Below are positions 33,978 through 46,408 of a DNA stretch of 64,000 nucleotides, one piece after another. Where the stretch lies: the NCBI GenBank assembly GCA_014058105.1, contig JACGCM010001798.1, positions 310,001-374,000 of the forward strand, read 5' to 3'. The notes beneath the pieces were generated by a model. It was given only the letters and a program-made list of their open reading frames with translations. It was not told the origin of the DNA and did no database searches. Within the stretch, counting starts at the first letter, position 1. Each line of letters starts with the position of its first letter. Both the position numbers and the translations under genes were made by a program. Source of the stretch: Kingdonia uniflora. Taxonomy: Eukaryota > Streptophyta > Magnoliopsida > Ranunculales > Circaeasteraceae.

Positions 33978-34866
33978 TAGGGCTGCACATTCGAACCCGA
34001 GAACCCAATCGGGACCGATCTGAACCGGCCGGTTTGGTCCAGTTTAGATCTCAGTCGGATTGGTTTCGGGTTATGTATTTAAAACCCGAATAAAACCAGA
34101 TCGGTTTCGGTTTTGAAATTAGGTTTGGTGACACACCCGACCCGATCCGGTTAAGGTATAAATTAATTTCTTGGGGTGTCTTTATCTCTCCAACTACTCT
34201 ATCTCTCTCTCTTTGTCTCTAACTCATCTCTCTTTCTTTCTTTGTCTCCAACTCCTCTCTCTCCCTTTTATCAAAAATGTGGGGTGTCTATACATTTTTG
34301 CCTCCTTGCCATAGCTCCCGAGTATTTCTTGCAGCTATGTTTACTGGAAAAGCTTTGAAGTCTACACCAAAGCTTCGAAGTCTGTTCTCTTTTCTTTCTG
34401 TCCTTAAGATTACTATAGGCCATTCGGTTGAAAGATTGCACCAAAGCTTTCTCTTATTGGATATTACTTTTCTCTCTCAGGAGGTGCCAGACCTCATCTT
34501 CCTTAATATTGCAGAGAAGAGGAGTTGGAGATTAGAACCATGTTTGGATTTATTGAAACCATATTTGGATTTATTGAAACCTTTTGTCTTCAGCCATTTT
34601 TGGATTTATTGAAATTTTGAAACCCTGAGAAGTTTTAATTTGGGATTTTTTAGTTGTTGATGACTTGATACTTGATTTGTTTTTTGTTTTTGGGTAACCC
34701 GACCTATGACCCGATCCAGCCCGACCCGATTATTTCAGTTCGGTTTTGGTTCAGGTTTTGGGTTTGCTCGGTTCGGGTTTGGGTTTGCACAATGAAGGCC
34801 CGAGTTCTCCAGGTCGGATCAAGTCCAGACCCAAACCCGGGCCGATCCGACCCGTGAACAACCCTA
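33978..34866. mobile_element. Ds-like hAT element, 889 bp, non-autonomous
   Basis: The ends are TAGGGCTGCACA and, on the other strand, TAGGGTTGTTCA: Ac/Ds-type inverted termini. The candidate 8-bp target duplications CCCCTTAT (33970-33977) and CCTCTGAT (34867-34874) match at six of eight. Both subterminal regions are packed with (A/G)ACCCGA and CCGATCC-type motifs, in opposite orientations at the two ends. The middle contains CT-rich tracts (CTCTCTCTTTGTCTC) and no transposase. It lies within the antisense accessory gene. Confidence 0.8.
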
Positions 34867-34944
34867 CCTCTGATAACGCTGCTTCAAATCTTTATGAAAA
34901 ACATCTCTCAACTTTGCTTGTTTCCTTAAGTTTATTATCGCCTC

Positions 34945-36900
34945 AGTTTACTACGCTATTGTCCACGCTGCTTTATCTAGCTCAGCTTTATTTATCGTCC
35001 TTACACTTTCCAATTGAGCACGAAGTTCCACCAACTCCCACTCATTTCTATCACGTCCCCCGACAGGAACCTTCTTCAATAACTCATCCTTCCTCCTGAT
35101 CACCCCCCCTAACTCTAGCTCTCTACGAAGAGCAATATCTAATTTATGCTCGTTATCCCTTAAACGTTCATTTCCTTTCTGTACATGAGCTTGAACACGA
35201 GGTACTTCCGCCTCCAACTCTTTAATTCGAGCTGATGAGTTAATCACGCCAGTATCAGTCTTTTTCTTCTTGAACCGCTCTTCGGCCTTGGCCTTCTTGG
35301 CTCGCGAATCAGCCATAGCCAAATCCGCCTTTAACCTGGTAATCTCTCATTCAATTCGTTACATAGTTTTTGATCCAACCGAAGATCGATATCTTTAGCA
35401 GGCATGGCCTCACTCAACTGCTCAACAACACTTTCAAAACTTGTCAGGTCAGCTCGAGCCTTCTCTAGCTCATTTTTTTTCCTAATCATTTTACTCTTCA
35501 ATTGCTCAATCACACTTTCTGAACTTTCCAGGTCAGCTTGAGCCTTCTCAAGCTCATTTGCTTTCCTGATCATCTGACCCTTTAAACTAGCTACAAAATC
35601 ACGTAACTCTTTTTATGTCATTTCTAGCGACCGAATACGGTATTGAGCGACATCTGCCTCTTTACCTTTCACTGCCAACAAATCTATCTAGTTTTTGGAC
35701 TTTGCTATTTCAGTCTGCACTTCCCTAATCTCCTTTTACGCCTTTTTTATTTCAGCATCTTTACCTTTGATCTTCCGAGTCAGGTCATCTACAGTTTTGG
35801 TCACCTTAGCAAACTGGATCTTTACTTTGACATATCGATCCTCCCTATCTTCAAATACCTCTTTAATCTTATCAAACTCTACCACAAACTCATGATTGTA
35901 TTGGAACATCTGTTGTTTGCTCAGGCGAACAATCTCTAATTCGACCTGTATCATCAATCTCGATTTAACAATACTTTATAAATACAATCAATACACATTA
36001 CAAATAACTTTATAGATTTCTAAAAGAATTTTGTTTCTAACTTGCTGACAAGTTGAGATTACACTTCGACCTCAAGTTAAAAACCTGTCTCACAATAACG
36101 GCATAACCTCTACATCCTCCTTCAAGGTACACATTTTCTATGTTTAAATTTGCTAACCCTCTGAAATCATTTGAACATACAGGATTACTATCGTTCTGAA
36201 TTTTCTAACACATTTTGTGATCTATGTCAACCTTCTAACTTTACTATGAAGTCAATAGGGATGCTAATGCATTTTTCTCCTTAGCGAGCTCTTTATCTAA
36301 TTCCTCAATTCGGAGGCGCATATCTTTATATTCCTATAAATCAATGTTTACAAATATTTCTTAGCCTATCCAAATTGATCCTACAAATCACTGTACCAGT
36401 ACACTTATAATTTTTCCAGCCCACATAAAATCATAAACAAACTACAAACAATATTACTCTACCTTCTCATTATCTCCTCCACGATTCTCCAGATCAGTTC
36501 TAGCAGAAATCGAATCCAACCCTGTTACCACATCTGGAAGAGAGCCATCATCAACCTAGAGTTCCTCCTCCACTTCGTCCTCTTCGACGTAGGTACCTAC
36601 TATAATGGCTTTAAGATCAACAATAGAGTACCCCACCTCTTGCAGCTTCTGCCTGAGGCTATCTCGAGCAGCTGCAACATCATCAACATTCTTTTGCACC
36701 TCATCAGTAAGCTCGCGTATCAGCACCTTATGCGAGTCCTTCACAGAAACCAAGCGTTTTCTCTCCAATGCCAGATAGGACTCAAGTTGAGCCACCTTCT
36801 TCTCGGGCTCAACTCTCCCGCCCTTGAACTTAACCCCTCCTTTCTCGAGCCTGAGGTAGATACCTTTAAACATGTGAGCAGCCTATAATAGAACAAAATA
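34945..36900 (-). other. Coiled-coil exons of the antisense gene
   Basis: The four minus-strand open blocks at 35322-34951, 35573-35331, 35957-35736 and 36873-36556 all show heptad-like Leu/Glu/Lys patterns. Two adjacent copies of the same ~35-residue unit (RKxNELEKAxADLxSxESVxEQL) sit in 35331-35573, a small internal duplication. A long coiled coil such as this may serve self-assembly or gag-like packing (inference). Confidence 0.55.
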
Positions 36901-37579
36901 CATTTTTAGCTCGAGGCCAAATACAAAGTTCAAAGAATCACAAAGTCACCAACTTACCACCCTACTCAACTTCAACTGTACAGAAGTGTTCAGCTCCTCA
37001 ACACCTCTTCAAGTTGCCAACCTCAGCCTATTTTCCACAACCAACAACTCGTCTTCTTTAACAGATTGGCTCTTCACGACCTTTGCCCCTCTCATGGCAT
37101 CAGGCAGATCAACCCTCCTCTTTTTCATATTCCCCTCAGCCTCACCACTCACCGTGGTATCGGAGGCCGAGCCGCCCTTTACAACTTTCTTCTTTGGGTG
37201 CTTTTGAGCTAACTTGCTTGAAGCAGTACCTCTAGAAATGTCCTGTAGCAGCATTTCAGCAGCCCTCGGTAATACCAGACGCTCTTCCCCATCCGTTCCT
37301 CTTTTCTTGCTAGCTCCAGCTCCTATCATTTATCTCTTGGCTTAAGACTTTGCACTTTCTTTGACATACTATTAGCTCTTTTGTTTCTACTGATGTCGAA
37401 CTCTTTCAAAACTACCTTGAGTTCAACACCTTCTCGAGTTACAGTATCCAACAAAAATTCTCTTCTCGTCACCTTAGATCGAGGACCTGTAATACAGCAT
37501 AACAAATTATTAAACCACAGACATACCCTATAACTACAACAGTTTGATTTGATATACTATTACTTACTTTTCTTTAGGG

Positions 37580-40500
37580 TATTATACATAAGGTCCATTG
37601 GTTCTTTGTCTATTCTCTGAAGGCAATCACCTTTCACCCATATCATATTATCGTTCCAAACTCATCCTGCTGAATTCAAATCGAAGAAAAGAGGTCGAGA
37701 TGAACTAGAATAGAAATACGGGCCTCCACTTACAGCGTAATATTTTATAGTGTTATACTGTAAAACGTCCTCAAGAGTTATTCTCCTCCCACAATCTATT
37801 CAGAGTCTCACAAACATTTATCACCTCCCACATATTTCTATTCAGTTGGGCAGGACAAGCCTCTATGATATTTAGTATACCTTTAGCAAGATTGCTAAGA
37901 GGTAATCTCAGTCCATATTCTAACTGGGACAAATAACAAAGAAATCCATGGTCCAAGTCATCCTGAACATTTCCATCAAAATACTCTAAATGTATCGATT
38001 CCTCCACCTTACTCTTCGTTTTCTCCTATTCTAAGTCAGACAACAAAAATAAATATTTTTCCCCACTCTCCACAGTACATCCCCTGAACGACCTCCCAGT
38101 ATGTTCTTCAACCTTACCCCATATCCCACCTAAACTATTTTTCATTTGCAATATTCTTTAAATACATCCGACTTTGAAGGATAGTATGACAAATTACCAA
38201 GGAAATCTAGAAATTGTACTTCATCCTCCCCCTCAGAGTTTACATCTACAACTTTTATATTTTCAGAGTCATTCGTACTACCAGAGGTCGATATCTCCAT
38301 ATCATATGAAACATCCATGTCAAAGATAGGCTAGATGATGAGGTTTATTTATATATCAGATTTTCCTCATGCTTAAACCTACATACAAGTCCAGGTATTC
38401 AATTATAATTTTAATGGTTATCTGTTTTCTATATTTTGACACATGTACATCAATTATACATATACATACATATATCCTTTTACATACAAATCAAACAAGT
38501 TTTTCAAAAATTTACTATAAATAGCAAAAAAATTAAAATTTAAAAGCCCACAAAAATTTTAAACTTCGCATTCACTAAATCAAAACTTTATTACTAACCT
38601 TCAACGTCTGAGTATGAATTAGAAGCAGCGCCCAATCTCTCTTTCACCACGGTAATGTGCAACCAACGTCTTGACTCTACTTCTACTGCCTTCTCTCCCC
38701 TTCTGCGATGATCACCTTCATTGAATCTCTCACTGGAATCTATGCCAACTTCTTTTTTTTCTCCCTTTGTTCTATTATTTTTCTGAGTTTGATAAACATT
38801 TAAATGAGGAAGACAAACTATTATTTATACTTTCTCTCTCTAATTGCTGGCAGCTATTGGGCCTCGCACTAGCCGCCCTCGGTTTTAGAACTGATGTGTC
38901 CCTTCCATAATTAATGTAAGAAGTTTCATACCTTTTCGATGAAAGTACCTTCCTCTCATTACCTCACCTTTAATATTTTAATATATTTTTCTCTCTCCTA
39001 ACCAAATCTCTCTCAGACCCTCCCACACTCATGATGACTCAATACTCACACGCAATCAAACTTTTTCTACCCTTACATACAAGACAAAAATAAAAACTAA
39101 TCTATTTTTTCCATTCCTACTTCTGCTACTTATAGAATTACTGACGTCATTTTCGATGCTATCGCATTTTAAAATTTTAATTTTTTATTTACAAAAGCTT
39201 CCAACAACATTTACAACAAAATAGGAACAGATTCAAGATGAACATTCTACCTACATTCTAATTACAGTTATTCAATCTAATTTACTTCACTCCCTCACAT
39301 ATACCTATACTTAAAATATCCCAGATGACCAGGAGTGCCACACCTAATCAGTTCCCCCCAGTGATCCTCTTATCTTCCTTAATAATCTCTTCCACAACAA
39401 TTTGCTTCATAGTAGCTTTTCGAGCCTCAGGCCCTAAAATAACTTCACAGAATATCTATGAGTAAAAATGATGTTGAATCTCATGTTCCCTTACCCTCGC
39501 ATTCATGCCTTTAAACTAGATTTCATATTCAGCAAGTTAGCGTCGTAATCTAACAGCCCAAAAATTATTTCCCACACTTCTACAATGTTTATTGCTAAAC
39601 GCCACTCTGACGCGTGACGAGTTCTTTAAGAACGAGTCTTCACCATTTTTACACCTTTATTGCTTCCTCCTCTCTACATTTTCTTTCAAAGATTATTTAT
39701 ACACCTTTCAGAGATATCATCAAATCTCCCACATTCCGTATATAGTATAATCTATTTTTCCATACTGGCAACTCTAAGATCATGATATAAAGTTATTTGA
39801 ACTTATCTTTCAAAAATTGACCTTATTAAAATTCATCCACTCCCATTTCGAACTAACTTTCCCCATATCTTCCCCTTGTAACACATTTCCAATAATATCT
39901 CCATAGCTCGATATTTTAATTTCTGTATATTATAATTATTTGTAAGTATTGCCTCCTAGAAAGATATTTCTACACACAACACATATTTCTATTTTCGGTA
40001 ATTCGACTGATGAAATTCAATTTCAACTCGATTTCTCAACATTATATTTTCATACCCCAACATACATTTCTTTTAGCTCGATTTAAGTAAAAATAGCTAA
40101 TTCGATCTATCAAACACAATTTTTTGCTCAAATAATAGAAAACTTTACAAATAACAAGTCTTTCATATTTTTCTACAGATCGACCTACAGGTTATATTAC
40201 ATTTTAGTTTTCAATACTGTTTTATTCCGAAACTCTTCTGTAAGAACAGCCCAGGCAATCCTTCATACTATTTACTTCCATAAAAAATAGATGAAGCTAA
40301 GGTATCAGTGCCTGAACCAACCTTCAGACGGAGGAACTTCTTCACGATAAGAAATGATGATTGTATAGGAGAAAAACTTCCAATCTCTATCTCTCTTCAC
40401 CACCACCACCGCCTCCTCCTCCATAACCCCCATCAGCAGAGACTTGGTAGAGATTAAAAGGAGTCCTACCTTAGAAACCAGTCCTTTGCAAGATGCCGGC

Positions 40501-41121
40501 AGTACTACCTCGTATATATGCCGGCCTCCACATCTGTCTCCTCAACCTTGTCCTCCGCCAACAGGTGAAGGCATATCTGACGTTGCTCCCCATCCAGTAT
40601 CACATAGTGAAACCTCCACATATGGTAATAATTATCTTTAGCTTCAGTAACCTCCTCCTCTGTCATACCATGGTAAGTTGGCAGTACAGGAATGGGTGTG
40701 GGAATCTCCAAAGCTTGATTGCCAAAGTAGCACAGCTTCAACCTCTAAAATTCAATAGTTGCCCTCTCTTCATATGCATGCCGCCTGGTCTTCACCGTTA
40801 TCGAGACAGAGTACAATAGATAATGCTACAGTCAATAATGTTTCCACAAAGATGACAGACGACACAGTATAGGTACTATTTATATCAAACCCACATTTAA
40901 TGCGAAGAAACGTTTCCAAAGCATTCATCATTCAAATAACAACTTATCTTGGAACCCCAAATGTTAAGTACATTAATCCTTTCCACCAGCATAAATGCCA
41001 GATATAGTCTTTTATACATAAATACCGAGTACCCAACCAGTCAAATTCCCCATCAATACATCATCACTTTCCAACTTCTAACACCAACAATCCAGCATTC
41101 TTTCTTAACCAAAGCCACCAA
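37580..41121. repeat. Internal 3' region shared by both gypsy copies
   Basis: Aligns in order with 1-3464 of the window, from TCACCTTTCACCCATATCA(C/T)ATTATCG to AACCAAAGCCAC(C/T). Apart from antisense gene pieces it holds AT-rich, probably intronic and leader DNA (38400-40440). The alignment ends abruptly at 41121, where plastid DNA starts. Confidence 0.85.
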
Positions 41122-42494
41122 GGGGTTGTGATTTTTTTCTACCAATTAGGGCCCTCCCTTCGCCACCCCAATGGAGATGGTCTATGGGGTTCATAACTAC
41201 TACTCTTACTACAGGACGCTTACCTAGCCAACGATTAGATCCGGCTTTACCCAAACTTTTTTGGTTTACCCCAACATTACCCATTTGTCTGACTATTGTT
41301 GAGCAGTTTTTGAATATCAAACGGACCTCCCCAGATGGTAATTTTAATGTGGTCGATTTACCCTCTTTTACAATCAGTTTTGCTACAGTACCCGCTGCTC
41401 TAGTTAATTGTCTACCCCTTCCCAATCCTAAAGGCATATTGGTAGAAGTAGATTCTTCTTTTTGATCAATCAAAACCCCTTCCCAAACTGTACAAGCTTC
41501 TTCCAAATCATACAACTTTCTAGATGTATATGATGATATCTAAACAGAGAGATCTTTTATAAATCGTATGATGAAGTACCACATGAGTGGATATATAGGA
41601 ATCCAAATCTGCCGAATTACTCATGTTATGATCTTTTACATCCGAGGTCTCCCCATTCTGTCATTTGGCTTATGTTCTTCATGCAACATTCAAACCGAAA
41701 GACTTTATGAAATTACGTCGATACTTCCACATATTATGGGTAACATAGGAGACATCTCTATTTTTCCCCCGGGGGTAGAATTTCCATTGCTTAGCTTTCA
41801 ATTCGCCTCTGACCATCAAATGAAATGTGAATAACTTGTTCTCCTCTCTTTGAAACAAGAGGCACTTTCAGTTTTGTCGCTGCTTCAGACAATTTTGTCT
41901 TCTCCATATTACCATATCTCTAGAATCAATAATTTTATATGAGGAACTACTAAACTCAATCACTTCTTGCCATTACTCTTTAGTTTTATGAAGAGGTTTA
42001 TCCCATAGAGGTACTCAAAATTGGATCAGTAATTGATTTTTAGGTTTCGTCGTAAACCCAATTGGTTACTTCCAATTACGTAAATTAATGGTTCAAACCG
42101 CACTCAAAGGTAAGGCATTTCCCATTGAGATAGAAACTTATGTATCATAAATAATGGTATCTCAAATTATTCCCCCTCTGGGATGTAAAATATATCTCTT
42201 CTCACCATCTCCATAGTGTATGAGACAAATGTATGTATTTCGATTAGGGCCATATTCTATGGTTACGATTCTACCAGATATGCCTTTTTTATTCTGTCGA
42301 AAATCAATTTTACGGTATAGACGCTTATGACCTCCCACTCTATGCCTTACGGTAATGATTCATTTGGCATTATGACCTTTACCACAATGACATTGTCCAT
42401 AGATCAAATTATTTTGTGGATTGGATTTCACTTGACTGTCGACGGCTCCATTGCGTGTGCTCAGGGTAAAAGTTTTGTATAAATGTATGGCCGT
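41122..42494 (-). pseudogene. rpl2: Nuclear copy of plastid rpl2, 3' truncated
   Basis: Plastid ribosomal protein L2, read on the minus strand. Exon 1 starts at 42494 with ACG GCC ATA CAT; an ACG that is edited to AUG is the normal plastid state in many angiosperms. It runs through [38 protein letters not shown] and [20 protein letters not shown] to MGNALPLS, ending near 42108. A group II intron begins GTGCGGTTTGAAC. Exon 2 (about 41440-41122) has [20 protein letters not shown] and [20 protein letters not shown]. It lacks the residues between MPLG and the GKGGQL-like motif, and stops at RKKSQPLG at the junction. Frameshifts make it non-functional in the nucleus. Confidence 0.9.
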
Positions 42495-42511
42495 GTTGTA
42501 AGTATTTTAAT

Positions 42512-42793
42512 TTAAGTTCTTTTCTTTCTAAGAAGTGGAATAGAATAACCAGATTGAAGCGTAATGATCATACATCTGTAATGCATTGTATGTCCCATAA
42601 TAGGTCCCATTTTTCTACCCTTTCCCGGGAGTCGATGACTATTCATAGCTATTACCTTGAAACCAAAGAAGAGTTTCACCCAATGCTTTATTTTTGTCCT
42701 AGTTGATCCTGATTCGACATTAGAAGTATATTGATTGTTTCTCAATAACCGAATACTTGTGTCTGTAAATACTGCATGTTTGATTTTGTCCAT
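42512..42793 (-). pseudogene. rpl23: Nuclear copy of plastid rpl23, frame still open
   Basis: Plastid ribosomal protein L23. The reading frame is complete at 93 residues, the normal plastid length ([17 protein letters not shown] to [10 protein letters not shown], with [14 protein letters not shown] and [11 protein letters not shown] motifs). Several amino-acid changes from the usual plastid protein are visible (for example RLLRNNQ where GKNQ is usual). It has no nuclear promoter or transit peptide and sits in a NUPT, so I treat it as a pseudogene that happens to be unbroken. Confidence 0.9.
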
Positions 42794-42950
42794 AAATATA
42801 TTTTCTTCCCTATACGTATTGTGTTTTTACTTTGTTCATATATCATATATTATGATATAATATTTCGTACCAATTCAATATGTATGGATGATTAGATTCC
42901 ATTAATACAAAGCCAATTCAAATAGACTTATTGGGCGTTCCCATTAGCGT

Positions 42951-43023
42951 GCATCCAGTAGGAATTGAACCTACAAATTTACCAATTATGAGTTGGACGC
43001 TATAACCACTCAGCCATGGATGC
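42951..43023 (-). tRNA. trnI-CAU: Nuclear copy of plastid trnI-CAU
   Basis: The minus strand reads GCATCCATGGCTGAGTGGTT, an anticodon loop with CAT, and TTCAATTCCTACTGGATGC; the acceptor stem GCATCC/GGATGC is intact. In plastids the C of CAU is modified to lysidine to read AUA. Differences from the usual sequence lie in the D loop (TTATAGCG for TTAAAGCG) and anticodon arm (GTCCAACTC, TTTGTAGG). Transcription in the nucleus is unlikely to be useful. Confidence 0.9.
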
Positions 43024-43146
43024 GTAACGGGGAGCATCATATTCATATATAGAACATCCTATATATAAATAAAATATTTAGGAGGAATCAATGATTAAGA
43101 GGAATCATAAATAAAAATTAAAATTAATATTAGGAGGTTTCAAAAA

Positions 43147-46100
43147 ATGAAACGACATCAATTTAAATCCTGGATCTTTGAATTGAGAGAGATCACGAAT
43201 TCTTACTATTTATTAGATTTATGGACCAAATTCAATTCAGTGAGATCGTTCACTCAAATTCTTTTCCAGCAAGAACGTTTTATGAAACTCTTTGACCCCT
43301 AAATTTGGAGTATCCTACTTTCACGCGATTCGCAAGGTTCAACAAGCAATCGAAATTTTACAATCAAAGGTGTAGTACTGCTTGTAGTAGTGGTCCATAT
43401 ATATCGCATTGACAATCAAAATATGGTCGAAAGAAAAAATATATATTTGATGGGGCTTCTTCCTATACCTATGAATTACATTGGATCCAGAAATTATACA
43501 TTGGAAGAATCTTTTAGGACTTCCAATATCAATAGGTTGATTGTTTCGCTCCTATATCTTCCAAATAAGAAAAAGATCTTTGAAAGTTGTTTCATGGATC
43601 CGAAAGTGAGTACTTGGGTTCTCCCAATAACTAAAAAGTGTATCATGCCTGAATCTAACTGGGGTTCACGGTAGTGGAGGAACCAGATCAGAAAAAAGAT
43701 GGATTATAGCCAATTGAAAGGATCTTCAGATCAATCTAGAGATCATTTTGATTCTATCAGTAATGAGGATTCAGAATATCACACATTGATCAATCAAAGA
43801 GAGATTCAACAACTAAAAGAAAGATCCATTTTTTTGGATCCTTCCTTTCTTCAAATGGAACGAACATAGATAGAATCAGACCGATTCCCAAAATGCCTTT
43901 CTGGATATTCTTCAATGTCCTGGCTATTCACAGAACGTGGGAAGGAGATGAATAATCATCTACTTTCGGAAGATACCCAAGAATTTCTTGGGAATCCTAC
44001 AAGATCAATTCATTCTTTTTTCTCTGACAGATGGTCAGAACTTCATCTGGGTTCGAATCCTACTGAGAGGTCTACTAGAGATCAGAAATTGTTGAAAAAT
44101 CAATAAGATGTTTCTTTTGTCCCTTCCAGGCAATCGAAAAATAAAGAAATTGTCGATATATTCAAGATAATTATGTATTTACAAAATACCGTCTCAATTT
44201 ATCCTATTTCATCAGATCCGGGATGTGATATGGTTCCGAGGAATGAATCGTTTATGGACAGTTCCAATAAGATTTCATTTTTGAACCAAAATCCTTTTTT
44301 TATTTATTTCATCTATTCCATGACCAGAACAGGGGGGATACAAGTTATACCATACTTTTGAATCAGAAGAGAGATTTCAAGAAATGGTAGATCTATTCAC
44401 TCTATCAATAACCGAGCCGGATCTGGTGTATCCTAAGGGATTTGCCTTTTCTATTCATTCCTATCATTCCTAAGGATTGGATCATTTTTTTGTTTGAATG
44501 AGGTATTCAACTCCTTGGTTGTACCTCCTATTTTTTTATGAAGAGAATGAATCTTTTTATCGAAGGATAAAGAAAAAATGAGTCCGAATCTCCCGCGAGA
44601 ATGATTTGGAAGATCCAAAACCCAAAATAATAGTATTTGCTAGCAACAACATAATGAAGGCAGTTGATCAATATAGATTGAACCAAAATCTGATTCAAAT
44701 CCAATAGAACACCTATGGGTACATAAGAAATGTATCGAATCAATTATTTTTAATGAATAGATTCGATCGCAACTTCGAATATGGAATTTAAAAGGATCAA
44801 GTAGGAAATGATACTCTGAATCATAGAACTATACTGAGATATACGATCAACCAATATTTATCAAATTTAAAAAAAAGTCAGAAGAAATTGTTCGATCCTT
44901 TTATTTCTCGAACCGAGAGATCCATGAATCGGGATCCTGTGCATATAAATACAAATGGTCCAATGGGAGCAAGAATTTCCAGGAGCATTTGAAACATTTT
45001 GTTTCTTAGCAGAAGTGTCATTTTCTAGTAGTGTTCGATCAATTATGTATTAATCAATATTCGATTGATTGGTCTAAGGTTATTAACAAACAAAATTTGT
45101 CTAAGTCACTTCATTTCTTTTTGTCCAAGTCGCTTCTCCTTTTGTTTAAGTCACTTTCTTTTTTCTTTGTGAGTATAGGGAATAACCCCATTCATAGGTC
45201 CGAGATCCACATCTATGAATTGAAAGGTCCAAATGATCAACTCTACAATCAGTTGTTACAATCAATAGGTGAACAAATCATTCATTTGAATAAATTAAAA
45301 CCCTTCTAATTGGATGATCGTGATACTTCCCAAAAATTGAAATTATTGATCAATGGATGAACAATTTCATGATTTTTATTCAATAAGATACCAAAGTGGA
45401 TGATTGACTCATTCCATACTATAAATAATCTTAGGAAATCCTTTGAAAACATTGATTCCTATTTTTCAATGATATCCTACGATCGAGACAATTGGTTGAA
45501 TCCCGTGAAACCATTTCATAGAAGTTCATTGATATATTCTTTTTATAAAGCAAATAAACTTCGATTCTTGAATAATCTACATCACTTCTGGTTATATTGT
45601 AACAAAAGATTCCTTTTTTGTGTGGAAAGGGCCCGTATCAATAATTATGATCTTACGTACGGACAATTTCTCCATATCTTGTTCATTCCTAATAAAATAT
45701 TTTTTTTGTACGTCGGTAAAAAAAAATGTCTTTTTGGAGAGAGGTACTATTTCACCAATCAAGTCACAGGTATCTACCATATTCATACCGAACAATTTTC
45801 CACAAAGTGGTGATGAAACGTATAACTTGTCCAAATCTTTCCATTTTCCAATTCAATCTGATTTATTCCCTCGTAGAGCTATTTACTCGATTGTGGACAT
45901 TTCTGGAACACCTCTAACAGAGGAACAAATAGTTAATTTTGAAAGAACTTATTGTCAACCTCTTTCAGATATGAATCTATCTAATTCAGAAGGGAAGAAC
46001 TTGCATCCATATCTCAATTTCAATTCAAACATGGGTTTGATTCACACTCCATGTTATGAATAATATTTACGATCCGAAAAGTGGAAAAAATAGAGTTTTT

Positions 46101-46382
46101 GTCTAAATAAATGCGTTGAGAAACAACAAATGGATATAAACTTTCAATCAAAATGGAATCTGTTCCAAACATATATGCCATGGTTCCTTACTTCGACAAG
46201 GTGCAAATATATAAATTTAACCCTTTTAGATACTTTTTTAGACCTATTGCCGAAATTTGGACTTTTTATTTATGATATTATGCATGGATCAGATATATCA
46301 TGGCCAATTCCTCATAAGAAATTGTGGGTGATTCTTCCACAATGGAATCTGATAAGTGGGATTTCGAGTGATATTTTGATTA
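43147..46382 (+). pseudogene. ycf2: Nuclear copy of plastid ycf2, 5' part with internal deletion
   Basis: Begins ATGAAACGACATCAATTTAA ([16 protein letters not shown]), the ycf2 start, and stops after ~55 codons (FDP then TAA). Later blocks in shifting frames match Ycf2 in order: [48 protein letters not shown], then an abrupt join to [16 protein letters not shown] with about 200 codons missing. It continues through [55 protein letters not shown] and [16 protein letters not shown] to [18 protein letters not shown], where retroelement DNA resumes. Only about half of the ~2,280-codon gene is present. Intact Ycf2 belongs to a plastid envelope import-motor complex; this copy cannot function. Confidence 0.92.
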
Positions 46383-46395
46383 AGTGCCTCCAGTT

Positions 46396-46408
46396 GCGAG
46401 GGGGCGAT
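46396..46408 (+). other. Polypurine tract of gypsy copy 2
   Basis: GCGAGGGGGCGAT directly before the LTR start, identical to the tract at 3476-3488. It lies only ~14 bp downstream of the plastid DNA junction. Confidence 0.8.

Larger units (their letters stand above)
33778..40798 (-). pseudogene. Antisense accessory gene of gypsy copy 2 (coiled-coil protein)
   Basis: Transcribed against gag-pol. A minus-strand TATA (GATATAAATAG, about 40880-40890) precedes the first coding block, whose ATG (seen in copy 1) has become ACG at 40798-40796. Blocks in order: 40798-40505 (LCYFGNQALEIPTP); 38318 leftward (MDVSYDMEISTSGS, acidic GEDEVQFLDFLGN, YGLRLPLSNLAKGILN, AQLNRNMWEVINVCETLN); ~37488-37330 after an acceptor CAG (RSKVTRREFLLDTV); 37329-37009 (Lys-rich, MKKRRVDLPDAMRGAKVVK); 36873-36556, 35957-35736, 35573-35331, 35322-34951 (long Glu/Lys coiled coils such as KKNELEKARADL); 34008-33778 (C-terminus). 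It has introns, stops and an hAT insertion. The function is unknown. Confidence 0.7.
41122..46382. other. Nuclear plastid DNA insertion (NUPT), ~5.26 kb
   Basis: A continuous copy of the plastid inverted-repeat segment rpl2 - rpl23 - trnI(CAU) - ycf2 in its normal order and orientation. The left junction replaces the retroelement sequence after AACCAAAGCCACC with the rpl2 3' codons. The right junction returns from ycf2 to AGTGCCTCCAGTTGCGAGGG, the retroelement polypurine tract. No target duplication is visible, as expected for end-joining of organelle DNA. Point changes and small indels are spread throughout, and ycf2 has lost a segment. A route through mitochondrial DNA cannot be excluded. 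Confidence 0.92.

Noticed and set aside
34277..34612. 111-codon frame inside the hAT element as transposase
   Set aside because: No hAT transposase motif (for example the C-terminal dimerisation signature); the element is only 889 bp with the features of a Ds-like derivative.
41122..46382. Window as genuine plastid DNA
   Set aside because: Stops, frameshifts and deletions in rpl2 and ycf2, and retroelement sequence on both sides, show a nuclear insertion.
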